DNA from: Allodiplogaster sudhausi
Lineage: Eukaryota > Nematoda > Chromadorea > Rhabditida > Diplogasteridae
DNA length: 64,000 bases
Assembly (NCBI GenBank): GCA_945643635.1
Contig: CALZFC010000066.1
Span: 947,501-1,011,500, forward strand
Direction of reading: 5' to 3'
Below are positions 1 to 14,631 of the stretch, piece after piece. The translations under genes were made by a program, and so were the position numbers. Numbering within the stretch: position 1 is the first letter of the stretch; the number at the start of each line of letters is the position of its first letter. The notes below the pieces were generated by a model. That model was not told the DNA's origin and searched no databases. It was given only the letters and a program-made list of their open reading frames with translations.

Positions 1-78
1 AATTGTGTGCGTCTCTCGAACCATCTGTCCTTCTCGCTTCTTATTCTCTTCGCCATTCTTGACTGTTCTTCCGCGATG

Positions 79-113
<35 letters not shown>

Positions 114-487
114 TTCTCTTTCTCTCACTCTTTTTCTCTTTCACTGTCTCCTTGCCATCTCATGGCTTCTTATGAGTGAACGATTCATCCATTCCTCTAA
201 TCCACTCTCTGCTTTCCTTTCTCCCCTCGCTACAAATTAGCTTGATATGCCTTGACCTTTGCTGGATGTTGATTGACAGTCTTCTTGCTCATCTCCGTTC
301 ATCTCTGGCTGGGTTCTCTCTTCTGCGACGTGGTTCCCTCCTTCCATTGCCATCCATTACTACATGGGATCTTTATGTTACTACCATTGATCCACTTCTT
401 CTTTCTTTTTCTTTTTAGACCGCACATGCACTTTTTTAACCTCTTGTAGCACTTTTTTTCGGCATCCCAGTCTTTCTCCGTGTAGGG

Positions 488-527
<40 letters not shown>

Positions 528-2327
528 TTGTTTCTCTCTCTTATCTTCTGGCTAGCCGCTGTGTCCACCTGCGTTTCTCTCCCTTGTCATAGCTGCAAGC
601 TGTTGGTAGCTCCCCTGTGCATGATCCGATTAACGTTCAACTCCATGCCTCTCCACCTTCCTTTATCTCTCGCTGCATTTATTGCCCTCCTTTTCCTTCC
701 TCCTCGTTTTCAGTGACCCCTCTTCCCTTTTCTGTTATCTTTCTCTCTGCCTATCTCTCTCTGTTTCTCTTTCTCTGTCTCTCTCTCCGTTCCTCGTCCT
801 CTTTTCTCGTCTTTTCGTCTTTTGCGGCCCGCAGCTATCCGTAGAATCTCGTGTAGAGTGAGGGAGAATAAGAGGGTGAAGACCTTTCTATCGCCACCTC
901 GTGCTTATATCTATTTCTACTCTTTCTCTCTGAGTCTCTCCATTCTCTCTTCCCCTTGCGAGCCTGATTCGATTCCACGGCTTGGAATGGATGGCGACAA
1001 GAAGAGTATGAGAATAGAAGGAGGTTCGATTTCGTGCTTTCTTTCACTGGCCTCTCTTCTCCCTCCGCACTCTCTCCTTCCTCCTTCAGTCCTCATTGTT
1101 CTCCGCTCTACCGACTCTCCAATGCATTAGCAGTGGCTGTCCTTCTCTCCCCGTTGCTTAGATTATGCTGCTTCCGCCATCATCATTTTCATACCTCTTG
1201 TCTACTTTTTCAACATTTCCACCCTTTCTTCTCCAATCCCTTTTCGAGACCAATATGTGTTCAATTCTTCCCAAGATATCAAACTGATTGCCAACCCCAA
1301 TTGAGTGCTGAGTGTGTCTGCTTGGTGTTCGCTCCACTTAGTGACTGGTGCAGTTTCTTCCCTCCACCCCTTGAAGGAGGCTGCTCTGCCTGGCAGAAGA
1401 GAGCTCTCTCCATTGCAGGAGCAGACTGCAGAGAAGGCCTCGCTGGCCGTCTCCACGGCTTCTCCTTCCATCTCGCGCAGCAGCAAGAAGAAGCAGAAGC
1501 AGCCACAGAAGCTTCTCCCCCTCGATTCCTCTGCTTCTGTGCTCCCTCCTCCTCCATCCTCTCTCTCCCTCTCCTCTGCTTTCTCTGCACCCACCTCGTC
1601 TTCGCCTGCTCCCTCTGCTCACTCTTCCTCCCTCCTCTCCTCTCTTCTCCCTCCTTCTACTCTCATCTTCTCCTCATCAACAGCCACCACGACGCCGTCA
1701 ACTTCCTCAACGGGCAACTCCAAAATGTTCCCGAACCGCCACGGGGTTAGAGTTTCCCTTTTTCTTTTAGTTCCATGACTGATTGCTTTTCTAAAATGAT
1801 AGCTATATAAGGTGCTGAGAGGGGGCGTTATCGCGTTAAACACGAAAAGAGAGTGGGCTGAGGGAGCGCGAGAAAGATAGGAATAGCGAATGCAGTTTCG
1901 ACTGTCGTTACGAAGGTGTTTGTAATCAGGAAAGAGGTAAAGCGTGCGAATGACAAGGGAAAAGAGAGTGCACGAAAGGAGCAGAGGGAGGCAGAGAGTG
2001 AAAGGAAGAAAGTGAACGAGAGAGTGAGAGATGCGAGTGAGGCAGAGAGCGAAAGGAAGAAAGTGAGCGAGAGAGTGAGAGATGCGAGTGAAGCAGAGAG
2101 CGAAAGGAAGAAAGTGAGCGAGAGAGTGAGAGATGCGAGTGAGGCAGAGGCCTGCGTTTGCTAAGCCAGTGGTGGTTGCGAGGCTTGGAATGAGAAGCGT
2201 GGTCAGAGGATGAAAGAGGACGCTTCTCACACTGTTGATCCGCACTTCGTTGGGTTCCTTCTCTTTATCTCTGTCAACTTTCTTTCCTTCATTCTTAGAT
2301 GGTCGTATAAGTTGCGCTACTTTCTTG

Positions 2328-2388
<61 letters not shown>

Positions 2389-3865
2389 CCTTCTCTCCTG
2401 ATCCCTCCTCTCTTATCCTTTGGTCTTTCTCCACCCAACTCCTCTTTCTCCACATTATTCTCTCTCAGTTGTGGACTTCGCACATTTTCCTGAGAATGAG
2501 AATCTTCAACTATTCTTTTTGTGTTACTTTTCTTTACTTTGCTGTGGTCCCTTCTCTAACAGAAAATATTTCTTCTTAACTTTTTTGAATATGTGAAGCT
2601 TTACGACTTTTCAGGTCATTGTCAGGAACGGTCTCATGCTTGGATGTTCCAGTAAAACATGAATTGTGGGAATAAGAAAAGAATCTAGGAATGCGAAAAG
2701 AAGAGCAGAATTAGATTGGGTCAGAGACATGGAGAAGGAAGACAATGAAGCAGCGAGCGCTTTGGAGGAAAAAGTCTCCCTTGCGAATGACATCCTTCTT
2801 GTCCGCGGTCTCATGCTCTTATGCTCGTCATTACTCTTTCCGACCTCTTCCTCGCTCTCCCACTCTCTCTTTCTCTCTCTCTCTTTCTGCCACTCTCTCT
2901 CTTTCTCTCTCTTCCCCACTATCTGTCTCTTTCTTCCACTCTCTCTCCTTCTCTCTCGCTCTTCCTCCCACTCTCTCTTTCTCTCTCTTCCCCACTCTGT
3001 GGCTCTTTCTCCCACTCTCTCTCTTTCTCTCTCGCTCTTTCTCCCACTCTATCACTTTCTCTCTCTTCCATACTCTCTTGCTCTTTCTCCCACTCTCTCG
3101 TTCTCTCTCTCTTCCCCACTCTCTGGCTCTTTCTCCCACTTTCTCTCTACCTCGGGTACACTCCCGGTACCCATTTGTCTGCTCGTTAGGACCTCATTTT
3201 TTCGTTTTTTCCTGACATGTCTACCTTATCTCTTTTTCTTACTCATTCTTTCAACACTGCGTTATATCTCATTTTCCATTCTTCGTGTGATTCTGCCTCT
3301 AAATTCCCTTCCTTAATTCTTTCGTCATTCTTTTTCTAGCAAAAATTTGTTAATTTTGGTTCTGTGTATTAGAAGTGCTTGCTCTGTACTTATAAATTGA
3401 ATGACATAAGTTAGCTATCATTACATCAGCAATCCATAATTCTCCTTTTCTCATTTATGGTAATTTTCAGACACTTCTCCGTTCTACCTCATCTTGTCCC
3501 CCTTGTTCAACATTTTCATCTTTATATTCCCCTCTTTCTCTATAATTTAATGTTTCGCTCTCGGTTCTCTGTGTCTTTTGCTCTCTCACTCTCTCATTTT
3601 ATCTCGCTTAGCCTCTCATGACTTCTCAGTGTCTGTTTGACTGATGGCAGTTGAAGCTGGCAAGAGGTCTGCCGCCTGCCGGAAGGAGAGAGAGAGAGAA
3701 AAAGAGCAATAGAGAGAGGGAGGAGGGAAATGGAGACGGAAAATTTTTGGGGAAGCGAGTGCAATCGCCCCGATGGAATTTCCCTTTGACTATTTATTCT
3801 TCCTTCTATGCTCTTTTTATTCTTCTCGCTCTCCACTTTTGTATATCTACTCTCGCAATCCCTTT

Positions 3866-3906
<41 letters not shown>

Positions 3907-3917
3907 TCTCTCTCTCT

Positions 3918-3973
<56 letters not shown>

Positions 3974-4303
3974 TCAAACCTTTCTTATGCTTTCCTTTCA
4001 ACTCAGCGCAAGTAAATTCTAGGGCGCGAATATAATTCATTTGCGAATTAAGCCTTGGTCTGAATTGATGCCGGCCTTGCACTGCCTTCATAACTGGCCT
4101 TTAAATTGGCTGCCGGTGCAGAATTCCCATTAGCCGGACTGCCTTTTTTTTCTTTTGTTCATCGTTTCATTTCCTATTCCTATTTATTTATTTGTTTATC
4201 TCGACAAAGATAATGACACAAGAGAGAGAAAGAGAGAGCGAGAACCAAAGAGAGAGAGAGAGAGAAAAAGAACCAGAGAGAGAGAGAGAGAGAGAGAAAG
4301 AGA

Positions 4304-4344
<41 letters not shown>

Positions 4345-4521
4345 GGATGTGAATGCACGTTTTGGAGTAACGAGAGCAGAGAAGAAAAGAGTTGAGCGTG
4401 AAAGATGTCCAGCGTTGATCTGTGGAATGTTTTTGAACCTTTTTTTATATTGTTGTGTTGACCTGTTTAAAGGGACAAATGACAGGTAAACTTAATCTGA
4501 TATTTGCAGGGCGGCGGGTCA
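1..4521. other. low-complexity region upstream of the Groucho gene
   Basis: I see no gene I can support here. The stretch is dominated by pyrimidine-rich DNA with long (CT)n runs (about 81-110, 489-524, 2330-2382, 2860-3140, 3876-3972) and one (GA)n run (4216-4342). Open frames in it are Ser/Leu or Arg/Glu repeats and carry no domain. An ATG at 1725 in a good context opens MFPNRHG and is followed by a possible donor, but its phase does not match the first certain Groucho exon at 4511. I therefore do not join them. The region may hold 5' UTR, a first intron and promoter. Confidence 0.6.
1991..2143 (+). repeat. 51-bp minisatellite, three units
   Basis: Three head-to-tail units of exactly 51 bp start at 1991, 2042 and 2093 and differ by only a few substitutions. 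Because 51 is a multiple of three, the plus-strand frame stays open and would read a 17-residue repeat with the core ESERKKVSERVRDASEA. No flanking exon supports translation, so I call it a repeat. Confidence 0.85.
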
Positions 4522-9196
<4,675 letters not shown>

Positions 9197-9508
9197 TAAT
9201 GATCAGCACTCGCATCAGTGTGGATCAGCACTCGCACTTTGAATGCTTGAATTGTCTGTCATATCTGTACACACGACTGTCCTCTTCTTCTTTCTAGCTT
9301 TGCAGTATTCACAGTATTCCATAGCCTGAACAACTCCGCCTTCTCAAACTTGCTTTTGACATTCACTTCTCTCACAGATACCTGTTGCTATGGTAGAAGT
9401 TGCCAACTGATCTTCTCTTTCAATTCGTTCTAGTATTCTTTCAAGGGGATATCATCCTGCATTCTCTTTTTATTCTCTTCTCATCGTCAACGCAGTTTAT
9501 TTCCCTTC

Positions 9509-9514
9509 AATAAA
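9509..9514 (+). other. AATAAA poly(A) signal, Groucho gene
   Basis: A canonical AATAAA lies about 410 nt after the Groucho stop codon and is the first one on the plus strand there. It gives a plausible 3' end for the transcript. Confidence 0.5.
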
Positions 9515-10113
9515 ATCTCATGTTGAAATGCTAAAATGAAATATACGGGGTTTATTCTAATTCTTCGTTGTCTCTGCTGTTCGACATTTATCTTTAACAC
9601 TCTCTAATGTTTCTTTCTGTTCTCCTCACACATTTTCTTCCTGTATTTGTTTGAAAACTCTTCCGACTTAATCATTTTGGATGATCTTTGCATTCGAATT
9701 GTGGAAGAGTGCGTTCAATATTAGTTAAGCCTTCAGGTTTACCGTGTAATATTTCGTGGCTACAGACTGCAAGATTTGACCAGTGAGTAATCAAAATATC
9801 CTGATTTCGCTTGATTTTGATCTACTACATAATAAAACATGATGCTTGACTGTATTCATTCAGTCTTTGTCCACATACAAATGTAAAGCAAAGTGTTGAA
9901 GAAATTCTATAATATATCAGCTTGGATTATTCCACATCTCTCTCTCTATCTCTCTTTCCCCCCTCTCTCTCCACTTCCTTATCTTTCTAACTTCCATCTC
10001 TCTCGCCTCTTTCCCAACTCCTTCCACCCTCTACCATGTTATGGGAACGATAGTTGAAAATGTTATATTTTGCAAGACAACGAAAGTTGTTGAAGTAAAA
10101 TATTTATTATGAT

Positions 10114-10225
10114 TTATTGCGAATAGTAATCACAGATAGCTATCGACGTTGCAAACCTGTTGAGTATTATGCTGAGCCCGGGGCGCATATGTAGCTATCT
10201 GTGATTACTATGAGCAATGAATCTA
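10114..10225. repeat. short foldback element (hairpin)
   Basis: The left arm with core ATAGTAATCACAGATAGCTA (about 10124-10142) is matched by its inverse complement (about 10193-10213). Weaker pairing continues outward through ATTGC on both sides. A loop of about 50 nt lies between. It looks like a small inverted-repeat element rather than a gene part. Confidence 0.7.
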
Positions 10226-10531
10226 ATTTAGTGATAGCTCACAATCTTCTTGATTCATAGAGAGAGAGAGAGAGAGAGAACTCCTGGATTCAGCAGTTGA
10301 GGCCGGAGCCGTATCAATATTATCGGCAAATGCTATGCATGACAATGAAGATTTAAATGATTCCTGTACACAATTGGCTGAATGGTATTCGCAATGATGT
10401 GATTGACATACACTATCATATTTACAGATGAAGTGTCGGACTGCTTAACGCATAATGTCCCTTCACTCATCATTAGTGACTAAAGAAGCCCCAAGAGTGA
10501 GAATGGTGTGCTAATTATCCGAGACCCGCCC

Positions 10532-12048
10532 ATGTTGGAGATGTCAACGGAAGTCGCAAGTCTAAGGCTTCTTCGCAATGTCCTCGATGGTGTTCTTCTC
10601 TTCTCCTTCCACGGTTCGGTCATTTCCCTGTGATGGCTCAGTCCGTTGCCTTGTTGCAGTCTCTGAGAATTTCGTCTGCGAGTCCGGAGAGTGCTCTCCT
10701 CGCCTTCGCATCTTCTCCCTCCATTCTCCCTCCTTCCCGCTCTCTTTCCCTGAGGTTGTCCACGACCTTCCCTCCCCTGACTTCCCCAATGTCAATGCTT
10801 TTGCTGACTGTCCTAGTCTGCTGACTGCGGATGGCTTCTTCTACTTCCTGAGCAGTGACTATGGTAATCTCTACCGTATCAGCACTACCGAAGCTAACGG
10901 CTTGACCGGCTCCTCCCGCTCATGGTCCCACCAAAGTAAGCTACAATAAGCAATTGTTATAATAAAGATGAGAGTGAGATGCATGCTGCAGAGAGATCGC
11001 CACTGTGCATTCACTACGAAGAGCGGAGTTGTCTGACGTCGGCCCGCAGTTCATCCTCTCTCACTCATGTCCGAGTCTTCTCCTCCTCGGACGGCCTCTT
11101 CGGTGTCCATTTCTTCCTCATCCAACCAAAGGAAGACGGAACAGAATGCACTCGCAAGGTAATTCAATTCACCGAGAAGCCGCTACAATTGTTTCACCTA
11201 CGAGGTCTATTTGAAAGAAGAGTAATCGAAAATGATTATATCTTCTAAGGGATAATAATTAAGATCTAAACATGTTAATATCATGTGTGATGGAATCTTA
11301 GTCAGTGTGAGTCTTTAGCTGGAGTACGCAAGTGAGTACAGACGGGAGCACGCCTCGCATGTGTCCTTCTCGGTCTGCTCTGATGGCCAGAGCCGAGTTG
11401 CCGTGGCACACAGCGAAGCCATCCACTTCTTCGACTCTCTGCGTCTCTGCCACACTTCAACTCTCTCTCTTCAATCGGTCAGAGTTCCTTTGACTCACCA
11501 CTTATGGTGAGATGCCACAAAAGATTCGTTTGCAGCTGAACCTGTCACTTCCATGGTGTTCCTTCTGGAACAATGGAAAGAGTCTTCCGATTGCAAGGGA
11601 AGAATCCTTCGGAGGTGGTCAGAGACACTTCAGCAGCTTCAGTTCTTCACTTCACGCTCCCAAATCTGCACTGTGCGTTTCGAATAAGGAATTATTTAAA
11701 ATATGAAATGTGCATTTAATAGTAATAAAGTTGAAATGTGCACGAAAGCGGAACCCCACCAGATTGCCCTTCGACCTCTGTGATTCGAGTCGCCGTCTCT
11801 TCATGGACTCTCTCTGGAGGAGAAGTTCACTCTTTACTCTTTATCAGCACAAAGAGCACTCCTATGAAGTTCACTGCTCGACCAGATTCATGCACTACGA
11901 GGGAGGGCACTCCATACCAAGTCAGCAAAGGCCTCCAATCTGCTTGGCCCTTTCGATTGAGAAGGACTCGTGATTACTGTCATTGCAAGAGAGACCTCAT
12001 TTTCCCTTCCTTAACAAAGTCGACGGATTCATTCGTGCCTACAAATAA
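10532..12048 (+). CDS. probable beta-propeller (WD40-like) protein, identity unknown
   Basis: I do not recognise this gene. Exon-like segments read, in order: a start exon MLEMSTEVASLRLLRNV... (10532-10613); SENFVCESGECSPRLRIFSL ... FYFLSSDYGNLYRIST (from about 10662); HVRVFSSSDGLFGVHFFLIQP (about 11040-11155); HASHVSFSVCSDGQSRVAVAHSEAIHFFDS (about 11345-11480); and a terminal piece PHFPFLNKVDGFIRAYK ending in TAA at 12046-12048. The repeated pattern of strand, Ser/Asp/Gly turn, hydrophobic strand and FFDS or LYRIS ending is what propeller blades look like. Introns are short, and several junctions are inferred by phase only. A nucleoporin, a vesicle-coat protein or a WDR protein are all possible. 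Confidence 0.5.
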
Positions 12049-13229
12049 GTCATCATTTTCATCACAAATGTTTCTTCCCTCTTCCCCGCGATGACTTGAG
12101 AATGGCTGACTTTCTTGTGATGTTAATACTTTTTCAACTCATTTGTGACAGAATCACTTCTTTATTCCATGGAAATCAGAAGATGATAAATGATTATCGT
12201 GATAATAAGAGCAACGTTTCTGAAGGACACCCAGCCGTCGAGGACGAAGGCCATCCCACAGAATTACATTGCATATCTTCTATGTACGTAGGTTCAAGAT
12301 TATAATCTAGTTTAAGCAGTATATTTTAAGGCAGCTCTCCCTACACTGCAAGTCTAAATCTAAAGAGTACCGTGGAGAGCCAGAAAAAGAATGAGAGAGG
12401 GTAGGCGGGTGAGAGATGGGAGAGGACGAACCTGTTGATAGCTGAAAGAAGAGTGCAACACCGGCCTTCAAGGCACCCGTGACCATGAGAGTCGTCCACT
12501 ATTTCCATCCTTAAACAGCTAACTCTAAATTTGCACACATTTTTCTCTTTCTCTGCTTCTTTCTCTCTTTCTCGATTGCACTCTTTCTCTCTCTCTCTTT
12601 TCTCTCTTTCGCTCTCCCTTTCTTTCTCTTTATTCCTATTACTCTCTCCTTCTTTCTCTATCTCTCTTTCTATCTCATCGCTTGTCTCTGTTTATTGTTT
12701 TGTTGAAAGATGTAGCTTGCGCCTGCATGTCGGGAACCAGATTAGCCAAGAGGGGAGTGAGCATATGAGGTCCGCGATCATAATTTGGATAGAGAATACG
12801 TGGCTGACTCGCTCTCGAGGATATCAACTTCTTGATGAGACTGACCACACAACCACATTAATCACAATCTGACTGCAATACAAATGAACATTTACATGTG
12901 GACCGAACTACCAGTTCCTTTTTGTCTAGAGACTGAATATTCTCTATCCTCGATATTGCTTGCGAGAGATTTCTTTCCTCCTCATAAATCAATGCCACGT
13001 AAAGCGAATTCACGAGAAGAAAAGGATACAGCTCTTTCACTAGACAGGAGAAAGGACAGCGGACGAATCTGAAAACATCACAGGCAGGAAGGCAAGAGAG
13101 AGAGAGGAATAGACAAGAGCTTCCATCTCGGGGGAAATGGGTAGCTCTGAGAGGTTTATGCACTGCCTCACCCGGCACTTCACTTTAATGAGCGGGACCC
13201 TTTCTTTTTACATTCGTATGTATGTACAG

Positions 13230-13267
<38 letters not shown>

Positions 13268-13462
13268 AAGTGTGCGTTTACACATCTGCAAATTTTAATA
13301 ACCACTATGTATCTCGAAACATGTATTATGAGAGAAATATCATAATAAATCGATATAAGAATAAATCACAGTGTCATAAATTACAGTGCTTATTTGATAA
13401 AAAGGATATCTTAGAACAATATCAGAATGTTTGTGATAGAATACATCTTGAGAACTAGAACA
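12049..13462. other. region without a supported gene
   Basis: Open frames on both strands are short and lack domains or consistent splice signals. A CT-rich block lies at 12540-12680, and a (TATG)n microsatellite at about 13217-13262 is flanked by other TATGTA copies. Part of this may be the 3' UTR of the propeller-like gene or the 3' part of the minus-strand candidate to the right. Confidence 0.4.
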
Positions 13463-13926
13463 TCAGACAGGAGTGGTGTAGAGAGGAATATCAGAGTGAG
13501 AGGAAGGGGGGCCACGGCCAAAGACTTGTCCACTCAGGATTCGTCTCCTTGTTTCCTTCTTCGGAATGGTAAAAGAGAGGGCGCAGCAGAGGACGACTCC
13601 GATGAGAATGAGCAAGAGAAGCAGCGTGTTGCTGTGTCTGAATGGAATCTTCTTCATTCTCACTCCGGCAATGTCAACAATTATCAACAAAGACAACTCA
13701 CTGAATCGATTTAATCTCTGTCGAAATCATTAGATATATGTATGTATGTATGCATGTACATTACAAATTTTCCTATCTTGGATAATGAATTAAGAATACA
13801 AAGTCAAATGCACAAATCAGAAGAAGCCATGACAGCTTCTCTACTGGGAATGAAGTTGGGAGCGCCTTGCAGATGAATTGACGTAGAATCTAAGAAAATC
13901 ATTCAAATGTGACTTCATATATATAT

Positions 13927-13981
<55 letters not shown>

Positions 13982-14480
13982 TAGAGGATGATGAAAAAAC
14001 GTTAAGAAAGTCCTGTGTTGGCTTCTGCTGTGATCATGGAGAAGACCATAACAGAGTTTTCTTCGTTGCCTCAGAGACGACTTCAAGTGTTTCGCTATTA
14101 GAATAACAGAACCATTGAGAATAATTAGGCCTTTCTAGAGGAATGACTTGTTCAAGAGGAGCAAGATCAGTTTGAGCATGCTGGCTGTATTCTTTTAACA
14201 GATCACACATCCAAGATGATATCTCCCGAATGACATGCCGCGAAACGAGTTTTCCTAAGAAATACTTCAGTAGGACAGCTCTGAAGTTTTCTTTGACAAC
14301 AACATTCTTGTTATTTAATCAGAATGAAATGCCTGCACCACGACAGGCGAATCCAAGAGTGCCGTTCCCCTCTTCCAGTTGCACTTCCGTGTTGTGAGGA
14401 TGAACACTAAGACGAAAACACAAGATGACTGCTCGTTGATGAGCGAAGAGAGTACTCCAAACATGAATTGTCTGTACATA
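13463..14480 (-). CDS. candidate minus-strand gene, unresolved exons, one membrane segment
   Basis: Read from 14480 down, one frame gives a segment ending HPHNTEVQLEEGNGTLGFACRG...ISF (to about 14325). A TGA in the same frame follows, then an open stretch of about 90 codons containing ENFRAVLLKYFLG, REISSWMCDLLKEY and PLERPNYSQWF (about 14310-14020). Both segments have amino-acid use typical of real protein. The TGA may lie in a short intron or may be a real break. Further down, 13696-13463 encodes a hydrophobic helix (TLLLLLILIGVVLCCALSF) followed by a basic flank. I have no family and no certain start, and I am not sure the two parts belong together. LEEGNGTLGF recalls the carboxylate-binding loop of PDZ domains, but that is weak. 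Confidence 0.3.
13915..13979. repeat. (TA)n microsatellite
   Basis: About 60 bp of almost pure alternating TA, interrupted near its left end by ATTATA and AAA. It lies inside the unresolved minus-strand candidate. Confidence 0.9.
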
Positions 14481-14631
14481 ACAGCGGATCTTTCACTTTG
14501 TTCAAGGATGAGAGTTTTTTGCATTATGAAAACATTTTAACGTCTTTACCTATCATAACTGACTTTGCATGTCCAGAATAGAACCAAACTTCCGTGTTGG
14601 ATGCTTCTTCTCCTGCCTAATTTGATTTCAG

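Noticed and set aside
1305..1778. Ser/Pro-rich 157-codon frame that ends at a candidate Groucho first exon
   Set aside because: Composition is that of pyrimidine-rich DNA, and the donor phase at 1745 does not fit the exon at 4511.
2611..3316. Long overlapping frames on both strands rich in Ser/Leu or Arg/Glu
   Set aside because: They are direct translations of CT/CTTT repeats, with no domain and no splice context.
13217..13262. TATG repeat as a regulatory element
   Set aside because: It is an ordinary tetranucleotide microsatellite; related TATGTACATA pieces are scattered over the window.
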